Positions 45,148 to 56,350 of a DNA stretch of 64,000 nucleotides are shown one piece after another. Source of the stretch: Phanerodontia chrysosporium. Its lineage: Eukaryota > Basidiomycota > Agaricomycetes > Polyporales > Phanerochaetaceae. Below the pieces are notes generated by a model. It saw only the letters and a program-made list of their open reading frames with translations. It was not told the origin of the DNA and searched no databases. Positions within the stretch are counted from its first letter, which is position 1. Each line of letters starts with the position of its first letter. A program made the translations under genes and the position numbers. The DNA lies in contig MJGA01000055.1 in NCBI GenBank assembly GCA_001910725.1, positions 41,266 to 105,265 on the forward strand. The letters run 5' to 3'.

Positions 45148-46988
45148 GTGGAAGGGCTCTTATCCCGTCCATACCCCCCTGGGAATAAGTACGTCGCAGA
45201 CAGATGGAACCTATCGCCGTCTTCGTGCAGCAAACGCGCGTGTGAGACCCAGACAGACGGCCATGCCGCATAGAGCACGGGCCGGGTAACATCCGTCGTG
45301 TTCTCGAAGAATGACCACGCCTTCAGCACAGGCATGCACGACTCGGGTGGGGCTAGGCTCGGCGCACAGAGCGTGACGTTGCCGTAGCCGGGGTCGTAAT
45401 ACGTTCCAGCATACTTGTTGAGCGGAAGGGACATTGGCGAGGGTGTGTTCCCGGTCTTATGCCCCTCGCGCTGGACCATGTTGTCTTTCGGCTCCGCGAG
45501 CAGCCGCTCGGACTCTTTGCGCTCGAGGCCGAGGTAGTCTTCGATGATGCGGTAGCAAATTGCGAGCTCTTGCTGGTGCTTGGCGGCGCTGTTTGCCAGG
45601 ACGACGACGCCGAGACCGCTCTCGGGCAAGAAAAACATTTCGACAGAAAAGCCCGGTATCGCCCCAAGGTGTGTTACGACCTTCGTGCGTCCCATCCGTC
45701 AGGCAGTCATTGAAAGGCCCGAAAGATGTTTGCGCTTACGTTGTGACCCTGGTATGACTTGACGAACCAACCCAGGCCGTACGTCTCCGGAGAGAACCAG
45801 CTTTGACTCGGCGCAGGTGAAACAATCGAATGAGACGCCGTGACCATGTCGTAGGTCGCTCGCGGAAGTATCGTGCGGTTGGTAACGGGATCGACACCGT
45901 GATTCAGCAGTACCTGAATCCACTTCATCTGAGGGACCGAATGAGCCTGGGCTGGAACAGAACTAGGGGAAGAATTACCAAGTCAATAGCATTGCTGATA
46001 ATACCTGCAGGACCGGCATTGAGCTCCTTGGCATCCTCGGTAAACCAGAACGGGATACGCCGGCCACTGTGCGCCCATGTTTGCGTCAGCCGACCTCCGC
46101 GCGCAGCCTCTGCAGGGCTAAACGTTGACGATGCCATACCCAAGGGCTTCCAGATGCGGTCTTCCACGAACTCGGTATAGTGTTGACAAGAGTATGTCGA
46201 GACGATGTGCGCTCCTACCATGTAAAACTGGAGCAAGCCACGGTCATCAAAGCGCCATTAGCGTCGTAAGCGGACTAACCTGGTTGTTGTAGTGCCAACA
46301 CTGGCGCAGCTCAAATGCGGGCTTCAAATGATGCATCCTGTGTATAATGTCAATTGGCTTGTCACTTGATCGATACGATAATTCGTGTCTGACCCGTCAT
46401 TAGAATAGCTTCAGCATGGACGACACAGTAACTATACCTTGGCACCCCGGTCTGGTGGGACAGGATGTCCCGAATCGTGACCTTTTTGGATGACCACTCG
46501 TCCATGAGTCTCCAGCTGTCGGGAAACAAGTCGACCAGCTTGGTGTGCCAGCTTAGCTCGCGAACGCGCGGAGGCAATGGTGTTCTGTTCTTCCCATGAG
46601 CGAAGTCGTCGATTAGAAGACCCACAGCGCTCGCAAGGAACGCCTTCGAACATGATGCTATACCAAAGAGGGTCTGAATCACGATGCTCAGTGGACATAG
46701 CGTATGGAGGGGGCCGCAAACACGTACGTCTACGGTCATATCACCGCCATCCTCCGTCCTCTTCCCGAAAGCACGTAGTTCGACAGTGCCATTTGAGTGT
46801 GTCACTCCTAGAGTTAACCCCGGAATATTATGATCTCCCAGAAGGCCCTCCACAAACTGTGTGAGTTCAGGCGTTATGACATGTCTTCGTGCCTCGGCGT
46901 GAGGGTAAGGCTCGGCTATAACCGGGATTTGTAGACAGATAGCGAGGTTTACCAGCCACAGGAAGAGAAGTGAGGGTCCGAGGAGCAT
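45138..46988 (-). CDS. Secreted beta-lactamase-like serine hydrolase, C-terminus frameshifted
   Basis: Starts MLLGPSLLFLWLVNLAICLQ (ATG 46988, signal peptide). The class C beta-lactamase/penicillin-binding fold is shown by GIASCSKAFLASAVGLL (the SXXK nucleophile motif, SCSK), ILSHQTGVPRY, a Tyr-X-Asn motif in WHYNNQ, PLGMASSTFSP, and the third motif in VTHLGAIPGFSVEMFFLP. Fungal members act as esterases, peptidases or transacylases more often than as lactamases. The annotated frame stops at 45138 after YGRDKSPSTAM. In another frame the typical C-terminal segment (ETVALAEFLVEVG, LALNGLVGEKTEQQR) continues to a stop at 44974. A one-base deletion near 45147-45152 would explain this. The active-site motifs lie upstream, so some activity could remain. 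A sequencing error is possible. Confidence 0.8.
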
Positions 46989-47278
46989 CTCCAGGCTACC
47001 TGCGACGTTTTACGAAGCACGAGCAGCACAAGATGAGGGTTCGACTATGAGGACCTCGAGCAGCCATTCGCCGGGCACACGATGAGTCAGACATAGACAT
47101 CAATGATGCACGCTACGAACCTGGATGTCCATATTAGGGCCATCGGGCCCTCTCCCGGAACTTGCCGGCATCATCAGAGCCTGCTGCATGAACTGGCTCT
47201 CGCCTTCGACTTGTATCGCCACCTCCATAACATTGAGACAGTTTACAAACGACAAACTGCACCGAAGAGGAATATTAA

Positions 47279-47903
47279 CTAAATCTCTATGTCATACTCC
47301 TGCCGTAACAGCTCTCGCACTCTCGGGGTATCAGGTTTGATGTTGCCGTTCGCGGGTGAGAACCAGGCAATGTGCGACGTGCCACACACCACAGGCCAGA
47401 AAGTCTCGAACGTACACTGATATCAAGTGAGTACAATTGCCTGTAGAGCCATCCGGCCACTCACTGTACGAGCCATCTGTTGACGCGTCCTCAGCTTGCC
47501 ATATATGTAGCCACGAACCCACATATCAGTGTCAAGCTTGACCCAAACGAATTGGCCGTCCTGGAGAGACGGTTGGAAGTGAGCACAATGTTCTTTTGTA
47601 TCGTTGGCCACGGCTTACTCGAAACTCGTGCTTCAATAGTGTCTGATCGAGGTTACTGATCTCTGGTTCCCCGCCGTCGGCCTTGTCGACGTCAACATTA
47701 TCGGAAACGCCGAATGTATGACCCGGAGTTGCGTTCACGGGGCTACTCAGGGTCACAAGAGTACTGCTGGGTAGCCTCGACCTCGGCTCCTCAGGCGCCA
47801 CCCCAAGCCAGTCCCAGTTCGGCGCCTTGGCTTTCACCGGCGACGATCTCGCACCAGCAGGACTGGCTAAGGTCTTCTTCCTGGGAGATGTGATGTTGCT
47901 CAT
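47279..47903 (-). CDS. Small protein with possible PWWP/Tudor-like beta-barrel, function unknown
   Basis: Three exons from ATG 47903 (MSNITSPRKKTLASPAGARS) to TAG 47279, about 170 residues. The first 90 residues are Pro/Ser-rich with a basic start and look disordered. The rest (DGQFVWVKLDTDMWVRGYIY, then FWPVVCGTSHIAWFSPANG, NIKPDTPRVRELL) has the alternating hydrophobic and aromatic pattern of a small beta-barrel such as PWWP or Tudor. The introns are GTAAGC...CTCCAG and GTGAGT...ATCAG, both in phase 0. The fold assignment is an inference from the W-V-(K)-hydrophobic pattern; no methyl-lysine cage can be assigned with confidence. Confidence 0.6.
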
Positions 47904-48764
47904 CGTAGCCGTGTATGTGTATGGTGAGATAGATCAGGGATCGTTCAGCAGAAGGAGCACTCCAGAGTCCAAGTGGCCCAGCCAGTTGGCACGTGACGCA
48001 CGCAAGACAAAGCGGTCTTGGGCATAATACCTTTGTTCGCATATTTTCTACTCACCGACAGTTGCAGATTGATGTGTTGTTTGTGTGCCGACGGGGCTGA
48101 CTCGTAGAGGGGGAAATGCTGAGGGAGCGCGACATGAGCAGTACTAGTCGGCGGGTCCTCAAGACCCTTTCCATCAAGGAATGTAAGTTTCCCTAGCACA
48201 TTGTCGGGAAAGATATTGTTCACTTGTCCTTCGGAAGTGCCGCGGTTGTCACGGTTTTATCGTGTAGGGTCGTCGACAGAGGGCGTCTACCGCACTACGA
48301 GAAGGCTGTGCATAGTTGACGTTCTCTTTGATGCAACTGTAATGACGATCTCACTGATACATGCACAGCCAGTGATAGAGGCATGCCCACGCATGCAACT
48401 GCCAACGTAATTCGAAGGAAGGCGTTTCAGCAGTACAGGTCATCACGAGGAGACTGAGCGGCAACTTGAATAACACTATGTGCGCAACCCAAACAAGAAG
48501 GCTTCATGAGGTCGAAGATAGTCTTCTTCGAGTATAAAAACTAAAGACGAGAGTCATGGAACTCCAGCTCTCCAGCTCGTCCACTCACTAGTCTCCTCGT
48601 CGTTCAGGTGCTGGTCGGTGAGTCCCTACTGTCTCCGCATGGTTTTTCAGCCTCGTTCATCATTCCAATGCAGCCTCTACTTTACTATTTTACACTTGAC
48701 TCCGACGTCTACAGTCTCTGCCACCTCCGTACATCGCCCGCCTATCCCTCTTGACCCTCACAAC
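47904..48764. promoter_or_regulatory. Divergent upstream region of the PWWP-like and Gly/Met/His-rich genes
   Basis: 861 bases between two start codons. A plus-strand TATAAAAA at 48533-48540 lies about 230 bases upstream of the ATG at 48765 and fits a strongly regulated promoter. A CACGTGAC element is near 47990. No gene was supported. Confidence 0.5.
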
Positions 48765-50005
48765 ATGTACACTCCCAAGACCATCCTTGCCATTGCCATT
48801 GCCGCCGCAGCAGCTCCCGCGCTGGCTATGCCGTAGGCGTCAGATTGTATACTAGATAACGCACCTATCTGACGCATACCAGGGCCGGGCCTATAGCAGC
48901 TCGCGAAGAACATCACAACGTCCTCCTCGAACGTCAAGCCGAGCCCTTCGAGGCTCACAGACCTCTTGGGTACGCCCCTTTGATACAGAAGTGCTGCCCG
49001 CATCAATCGAATATCATGCATTGCAGGCCCTTTGGCGGCGCACGTGGAGGTCCGGGTGGCTTCGGTGGACCAGGCGGCATGCCTCCCTTTGCGGGTATGC
49101 CCGGCGGCTTCGGGAGCCAGGGCGCACAAGGTGCACCGAGCGCACCGAGTGCACAAGATGCTCCAGGCGCGTCGGACGCGGCGAGCGACCAGGCCGCGCA
49201 AACCGAGCAGAGCGCGCAGCCCCAGGCACGGTCGCCGGCCTTCCGCGGCTTTGGCGGGCAGGGCGGCTTCGGAGGAGGCATGCCTGGGGGCATGCACGGC
49301 GGAATGCGCGGCGGCGGCATGCAGGCTCGCGCGCCGAGGGGCGCCGGAAGCGTGGGTGGCGGGCCCCGTGGCGGCGCGGGCGGCGGCACGCGCGGAGGAG
49401 AAAACAGGATCATGCAGGCGCGCCACCGGGGGCACAAGCATGGCGGCATGCACGCCCGCGAGCCCGGCTTTGGCGGCATGCACGGCGGGTTCGGTGGCGG
49501 CGGCCGTCCTGGCTTTGGCGGTATGCACGGTCCCCCCGGTGCCCGTTCGCCTTTCGGCGGCATGCATGGTGGCTTTGGTGGTGCTGGCCACGCTGGCTTC
49601 GGCGGCATGCACGGTCCTCGTGAAGCACGCTCGCCGTTCGGCGGTATGCACGGCGGTTTCGGTGGAGCTGGCGGCCGTCCTGGCATGGGCGGTATGGGTG
49701 GCATGCATGGCCCTCCTGAGGCCCGCTCACCGCGTGGCAGCATGCATGGCAGTTCCGGTGGCGGTAGCCACATCGGTACGAGCGGCATGCATGTTACCCA
49801 CGAAGTGCGCTCGCCTTTCGGCGGGGCCGGCGGCTTTGGTCACTTTGGTGGCGGCAGGGCGGGGGGCATGCGCGGCGGTCCCTACGCTCGCTCGCCCAGC
49901 CCCTTTGGCGGTCGCCCGGGGCGATTCGGTGGCGGTCATGGCCGTTTCCCCGCACGCGACTATAGGCTCTCACAGCAGTCCCGGAGCCTGGAAGACCTAG
50001 ACTAG
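48765..50005 (+). CDS. Secreted Gly/Met/His-rich repeat protein
   Basis: Three exons (48765-48832, 48883-48969, 49027-50005) give 377 residues. The signal peptide is MYTPKTILAIAIAAAAAPALA, followed by a short segment with AAREEHHN and LERQAEPFEAHRP that looks like a propeptide. The rest is low-complexity Gly/Met/His/Phe/Arg sequence built on GFGGMHG and FGGMHGGFGG. A motif of the form X-A-R-(S/E)-P recurs at nearly even spacing: first codon of AR at 49454, 49541, 49625, 49721, 49805 (as VRSP) and 49886, giving steps of 29, 28, 32, 28 and 27 residues. The His and Met richness would allow metal binding, and the regular Arg sites would allow proteolytic release of repeats; both are inferences. 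The antisense frame at 48758-49708 is a composition artefact. I do not recognise the family. Confidence 0.8.
49427..49915 (+). repeat. Imperfect tandem repeat of about 28 codons in the Gly/Met/His-rich gene
   Basis: Five to six imperfect units centred on MHGPPGARSPFGGMHGG-type sequence. Two neighbouring units (starting near 49508 and 49592) are exactly 84 bases apart and nearly identical at the protein level. Later units are more diverged (SMHGSSGG, GMHVTHEVRSPFGG). Confidence 0.8.
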
Positions 50006-52228
50006 GATGCCTCTTGCAGTGCCGATGTATCTCACAAATTATATGTTTCATCGTCAGGCTTTATGCTTGCTTTACGGAGACGGATAATCACATGCTTCAT
50101 AAAGCCCAAGCCTGAGGTGAACCTACCGTCTTCGATCAGCGCGTACATAGGGACGGTCACTCACGACGCAGACTGCCTCTTCTAGATCATGGTTGGGCCG
50201 AAGAGGGCGTCTCACGTACATAGCGAAGTACAATAGCTGTATGCGCGCATATTTAATGATAAGTTAATGATCGCAGGAGTATTATGACACTGACTTTTCC
50301 AAGTCCAAGATGACACTGCTTGAAATGGATAGGTGAGTAATTTCGAAGGTCACCGAAGTGAACCTGAAGCCAATTGTCAGAAGAATGCCTTCGACGGTGG
50401 AGTCGACTGTTTACAAAGGAGCTGCCTGTCATTGATGGCTTGACTGCCACTCCAATGAATGATGGTGAATAGCAGTTCGCTCACCGAACGCTAACTCGAG
50501 TCAATGATCAATGGAAGCACCTGCGACTCGGATGTGATCATAATAGTGAGCTACCATTCCGCCACTGGTTGCGATATATGCTCTACTCACCATTCCTAAT
50601 GGCAATATCCACTGGCGGCAATACTGTCTGCGACACCAGCTTCTGCCTGTCGCAGTGTAGAGACCTGACCGCACGGCTATCGATGACGGTACGTCGGGGG
50701 AATGTGTCGCACTGCCACACATAGCACAGCTCGCGCCCGCATCGTCACAGACGGGCAACGGCCTTGCCTGGGCATCCCCGCCCGTCAGCGCCCCTGGGAG
50801 GAGGTCCCAGTCCTTTTGGTACATCGCGAGAAGCCGCCCATAAGCCGCGTCCTCGTCACCGTCTCCGTCATACAGCGGCCCCGCACGAGCGCATAGGTCC
50901 TAAGTCCGTACCGCTTGCGGCGTCGCCGTTGACATACTGGGAGCCCGCATGCTGTGGTGACAGCAGCAAGTTATGGCAGTTCCCAATGGTGATGGCAGCG
51001 GGCACAGCGATGGCGACAATGACCGCAGGCGGGGCCGCTTCGCAGGAGGGCCGGGCATCGTGCGTTGTTGTCGTCGTTGGCGGATCGGGAGAGGCGGGAT
51101 GAAGCCCCGCGGGGCAGACGGTAGGGTCACCTAGGGCCCACCCTGCATGCCGCCGAGCTTAACCTAGGCGAGGTGCAGCAACAAGGGGCGTGCACGGAGA
51201 TGAAGGGCCATGCCCTATGCACGCTGTGTGCAATGGGCCCTTACGATCGAGTGTGGCTGATCCGCGTTCATCTGGAGGGCGTCGCACGGCGAGCCGTATG
51301 TTTTCAGCAGGGCCAGAGGGTGCCAGGGGCCGGCTGCGGTTGCGACATGATGGTGGGTGTCCGGGGAGCAGACTTTCGTCCATTTCCGCTGTACTTCGAT
51401 CTGGGAGCGTTTTAGGCTTCCACACGATTCTAAATAAGACGGTTGCGTTAACGCTGAACCTTGATACACCGATGTGGAGTGCGCAACGACCCTCCGCTAG
51501 ACCAGGAGGACTCGCGGCTTCAGAAGAACGCCTACCATTTGGCCGCAGGGCAACCAGCAGTCGGCGCGGCCGCTGGTGACGGGATTCAGGCCCCGTCAGA
51601 GATGATCACGCTTGCTCACCAACACATGCCACTGTGAGCGAACGGGTGTTCCATTGTGTGAGCAAGGATCATGGCGACTGCAAAGCGAGTTGGTCAGAAC
51701 GTGTCCACTTTCCGCATCCGGTCACCTCGCTTAGTCAGTGCCCGCTTGGTCGAGTCTCGCAACCTCACGATACAAACACTCAGCTCACTCGAGGGCAGCT
51801 CAGAAACAAAATCACCCTTGGTTGCATGACATACTTTGCATATATGTACTACGCATACAAAAATACACATATTGGAAGACTGTACTTTGATGTGCTCTTC
51901 ATGGACAGGTTTTGCAGTACGACACGACGAGGAATGTGAAATGAAAGAGAAAAAGGTGGACACACATCGACAGAGCGAGAAATCGTGCATGAGAGGAGGA
52001 CCAAATTGACAAAGGAACACAGAGAGAGAGATGACGCAGGAAGATTGTATGGACAAGACGAGATATAAAGAAAAAGACGTGCGGAATGCGACAGAGCGAC
52101 AGCGACGAGCGGAGACCGGATGCCAAGTGCGTGTAGCGGGAGGGGATGCGTGCGGGGAGGCGAGTGCGGAAAAACGAGAATGCAAGAGACGGCAAATGAC
52201 AACAGACAAACAGACCCGGCGAGCGCGC
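50006..52228. other. Gene-poor stretch, nothing recognised
   Basis: About 2.2 kb between the Gly/Met/His-rich gene and the SSN6 stop codon. Frames up to about 130 codons occur on both strands but have no signal peptide, family motif or consistent splice structure. From about 51930 to 52100 the plus strand is strongly purine-rich (GAAATGAAAGAGAAAAAGG and similar), so on the SSN6 strand the 3' flank is a long pyrimidine tract. No tRNA, transposon ends or inverted repeats were seen. Confidence 0.45.
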
Positions 52229-55200
52229 CTACGACACCACCATCTTGTGGCTGCCTCCGCTCCCGTGGCTGCCATGGCTCGACGCAGGCGACGGCGTACC
52301 CTTGGGTCGGGACGACGCAGGCGGCGAGCGTATCGTGTGCGGCGGCGAGCGCGCGGGGTGCACCACGATCTCACGCTTGGCGGGCATCCGCTGCGCATTC
52401 GGCGAGTTCGAGCGCGAGTCGCGCAGGCCGGCCGCGTCCGTCGGGGACATACCTGGCGGCGAGCGCTGCGGGGGCATGCCAGGACCAGACGTGTGCGTAT
52501 GCGCGTGTGCGAGTCCAATCGGGCGCGGGTGCGGCGGTAGCATCGTCGGGAGCGGTGGGCTCGGCGGATACTCGCCCGCGCGTTGCTGCTGCTGCTGCTG
52601 GAGCTCCTGGCGCATCTCAGGCGAGTGCGACGCCTGCGAGGTCGGCTGCTGGCGGAACGGGATTGGGGATGGGCGCGTCGACGACGGGGCTTGCGCGGAC
52701 GGCGATGACATGCGCCGCCCAATGCTGTCGACGCGTGTCCGCTTCGGCTCGGGGTCCTCGGGCCCTGGGCTCAGCGGCCGCTTCGACGGCGGCGAGCTGC
52801 GCTGCTGCATCGCTGGGTGCTTCGCCATCGAGTGCGGCGACGTCTGCGCAGGGCCAACACGGCTGTCGGGGGGAGAGCGCATCGCGGCGCCAGCGTGCCC
52901 ACCGAAGCTGCGCGGGTCGCTCGGGCCGCCACGGTACGACGACATGTTCATGAGAACCTCGGCAGCGGCGCCGTCACCGTCGTAGTCCTCGTCCACGACG
53001 CGTGTCGGCGGGTGATGTGCGGGGTTGGCGACCGAGTTCGTCGGCGAGGGTTGGGCGGAACGGTTGGCAGAGCCTGTGCCAGAGCCGTGCGAGCTCGGCT
53101 CGGGGCTACCGTTGCTGCTCGTCTTCTGGCGGTACGAGCCCGGCATCGACATGCCGTACTGCGAGTCCTGGCGCGGCGGCTGCATGGGGCCGGGCGTATC
53201 TTCCTTCGAGCGACGCTGCCGCCTCTTACGCTCCTTCTTCTCGCCAGGGACCTCGACCTCGGGCGTCGCGGCCGGGTGCGCCTTACGTCGTCCGCCGCGG
53301 GACTTGGTCTCAGACGGCGTGCCGACAGGGCCCATGCGCGGGCTCTCGGACGGGCGCGAGCTGCCCGCGTATTGCGGTGGCGGGGGCTGAGCCCGCATGC
53401 GCAGAGCCTCAGGAGACGACATGTGGTAACGGGCGTCGACCTGCATCTCCCGCTCGTACTCACGAGACTGCGCCTCCCGCCCGTCGAAACGCGGGTCGTA
53501 CCGGCGCTGCGGAGTATCGAGGACGACCTCGGTCAGGGTGGAGCGCGAAGGCGGTGGGGGCGGCGGTGAGCGAGCGTGCTGTGGGATCTGCACAGGCACA
53601 GGCCCGGGACCCTGCGACGCAGGCCCGGCGTGCTTGGCGTCCCAGTACGACGAAGACGCACGCGGGTATCCCGGGTGTGGGTGTGCACTCCGCGGCGAGG
53701 CCTCCGGAGGACTGTCCCGACGGTCGCGCGACACATTGCGGTGCGACTGCTGTGCGTATATCGGCGAGTGCGGGCGAGAGCTGTACATGGCGGCCTGCTG
53801 CGGGTGCGGCGGGTAGTCTGCCGGGGCTGGGCGCCCACGGTGATCGCGCTCCCACTCACGTTCGGCACCCGGAGGCATCCGGCGGTCCCAGCCAGGCTCG
53901 ACACGCTCCTGGGGGATCTCGCGCGGGTACGCACGAGGGGAACGCGTGTGAGGGATCTGACCAGGACCGACCGGCGGGCGATCGTTGAACGCCGGCAGTG
54001 TGCGAGGCGGTGGCGACGCCGAACCGGGCGACACCCTGAGCGGGCGAGGCGCAAAGCTCTCGTGCTGGTGCGACTGTGGGAGTGGTTGGGGCTGGGGCAC
54101 AGGGTGGTGCAGCAGGAGGCTGTTCGACGGGACACCACGAGGCGGCTCGCGGTACGAGGCCTGTTCACGCATCGGCGGCCTGTCAACGTCCATGGGCGCC
54201 AAGATGTGCGATTGCGGGCGTTGCTCGTCGTTGAGGATGACGGGTGGAGGCGGACCGCCACGGAAAGGACCTGGAGATGAACGACCTTGGAGCTGAGCAG
54301 GAGGAATAGGTAGAGGCAATTCGTTAGGGGCACCTCTAGAGTCGGCTCTGAAGAGCGGGCGTGGTGGCATGCCATTCGTGTGCAGCACCAATGGAGGTCC
54401 TGTCAAGCCAGCCGGTTGCGGCATGAGGGAGTTAGCGTACGCAGTCGGATGCACATCTTGCGGGCCTGGAGCTGCAGGCACCTGCGAGCCGGTCGCCTGG
54501 GCGTTCTTGAGAAGTGCGAGGCGTTGGGCGATCGCCTGATTGGTGGGGTCGAGCTCTGCGGCGCGAGCGTAGGCATCGATCGCGTCGGAAATCTGATTGT
54601 TGCAGCTCTCGTAGAGGCTACCCAGGTCGAACCAGACTTCGGAGATGTACGGGTTGATCCGGATGGCGCGCGAGTACGCGTCCAAAGCGTCGCGGTACTG
54701 GTTGATCTGGAAGTACAGCACGCCGATAGAACACCAAAACGTGGGGTTTCGGCCGTCACGGTAGACGGCCTGCTGATACGCCTCGTACGCTTTGTTGTAC
54801 TTCTGACCGGCCATGTAGGCGCGGCCGAGAAGGTACCAACTCTGTGCATCGGCTGGATCTAGAAGGTGCGGAGCAGCGCATGTGAGACATGTGAAAGCGG
54901 AGCGGCGAACTCTATCGAGCGGGAACTTACCGGCCTCGAGGCTCTTGGTGAGATACTGAATGGCGAGCTCTTGATTTTGGAAAGAGGAGCCGTCCTGATG
55001 GTACAGCCAGCCTAGCTGCTGTAGCACCTTTGCGTGACCGGGATTGTCTGCCACGACTCGTTCATAAGCTTCGCGTGCACGAACGTGCTGGTAAGCGAGA
55101 TAAGCCACGGACGATCCGAAAAAGAAGCGAGGCGATAGGGTACTTACATCATGCTGCTGCTCGTACACATGACCGATCTGGAACCAGATATCGGCATGCG

Positions 55201-56350
55201 CGAGTGGGTTCGGGGGATTGCGCAAGATGCGATCGAAGCACTCGAGGCTCTCCTGGTACTTGCCCTGCTGCTTGTAGATGATGCCGAGCCTGAATAGGAT
55301 CTCGTTGGCCTTGTCGAAGTCTGCGGGGTTGGCTTTCCAGCTGAGTATAAGCGCGAGACCGCGAGAGGCGCGGGAGCACGCACCCTTGTCCATGCGAAGG
55401 ACGGAGGAGAAGGCTTCCTCGGCATGGTCCAGAGAACCGTAGCGGTCGTAGAGGATGCCTATGCCGTACCAGAGCTTTGGATCCTCCTAAGGGTGGGTGG
55501 CGATAAGTCATGGGGCGAAAAGGGCGCTGATGTGAGGGCCTACCTTTGGATTGGGCAGGAGGTAGAGAGCCTGCTGGTAGGCGGCGTATGCCTTCTGGAG
55601 GTCATCCTGCATGAGGTAGCAGTGCCCTGAAGGGACCCGTGTGAGCCGGGGGCATTGAGCGGAAGCAGAAGGGACGGTGGGCGCTTACCGAGTGCGCTCC
55701 AGACTTCGCCGTTGTCTTGCTGCATGTTGATGACGCGTTGGAAATACTCGACTGCCTAAAGGGGAATCGCGTCAGCGATCTGGAATGATCTAAACTAAAA
55801 ATGATGGCAGGCCCGGAAAGGCGTAATGCTCTCCCGGTGTTTATCCGGGCGGCGGCTGCGCGTACCTTTGGGTAGTTCTCTTTGATCCGCGCGATGCCAG
55901 CGACCTGTGTGAGGCCGGAAAGAGACATGGGATTGTGACGCAGGGCGTTCTCATACGCCGAGAGCGCATGTTCCAAATTTCCCATCTGCTCGGCGACGCG
56001 ACCTGCCGCGGCGTCAGTTCTCTCTTGTTGTGCCGCACGCGGTTGTCCTGCTTACCAATCAGAAGCCATGTCTGTTCGTTTGCCTGTGCGAGCTTCTGGA
56101 TCGAGCTGGGGACGACCGTCCCGTTGGCGCCGTTCGCGACGGCGGGCGAGGTGACCAGCGCCCCCTGCGCCGGTGGTGGGCCGGCGCCCGCAGCAGCGAG
56201 GGGGGTGGCGGGTATCGAGCTGCCATTCAGGTGCAACGGTGGGTGGGCGTGTGGATGCGGCGGGGGCGGGAGGGAGTGGGCGTGGTGGGGGACATGGGGG
56301 TCGTGCAGGCGGATATCGCGTTCGGGCTGGCGTGGTTGGCGGGTGCTCAT
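52229..56350 (-). CDS. SSN6: Transcriptional corepressor Cyc8/Ssn6, TPR protein
   Basis: Starts at ATG 56350 (MSTRQPRQPERDIRLHDPHV) and stops at 52229, over 1,200 residues. The N-terminus is His/Pro-rich. About ten tetratricopeptide repeats follow (EHALSAYENALRHNP, KLWYGIGILYDRYGSLDHAE, FDKANEILFRLGIIYKQQGK, DPADAQSWYLLGRAYMAGQK, ISEVWFDLGSLYESCNNQ). The C-terminal half is a long Pro/Ser/Arg/His-rich disordered region ending SGGSHKMVVS, with a short poly-Gln run (CTG repeat in the plus strand near 52578-52600). In fungi Cyc8 pairs with Tup1 to repress glucose-, stress- and development-regulated genes. The frame is open upstream to 56617, but 56350 is the first ATG with typical protein context. 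Long antisense frames over the tail are artefacts. Confidence 0.92.

Noticed and set aside
48758..49708. 316-codon minus-strand frame opposite the Gly/Met/His-rich gene
   Set aside because: It is a mirror of the repeats (His/Ala/Thr-rich). The plus strand has a signal peptide, proper introns and a stop-codon context.
52120..54280. Long plus-strand frames opposite the SSN6 tail
   Set aside because: They are antisense to a clear Cyc8/Ssn6 C-terminal region, low in complexity and without domains.
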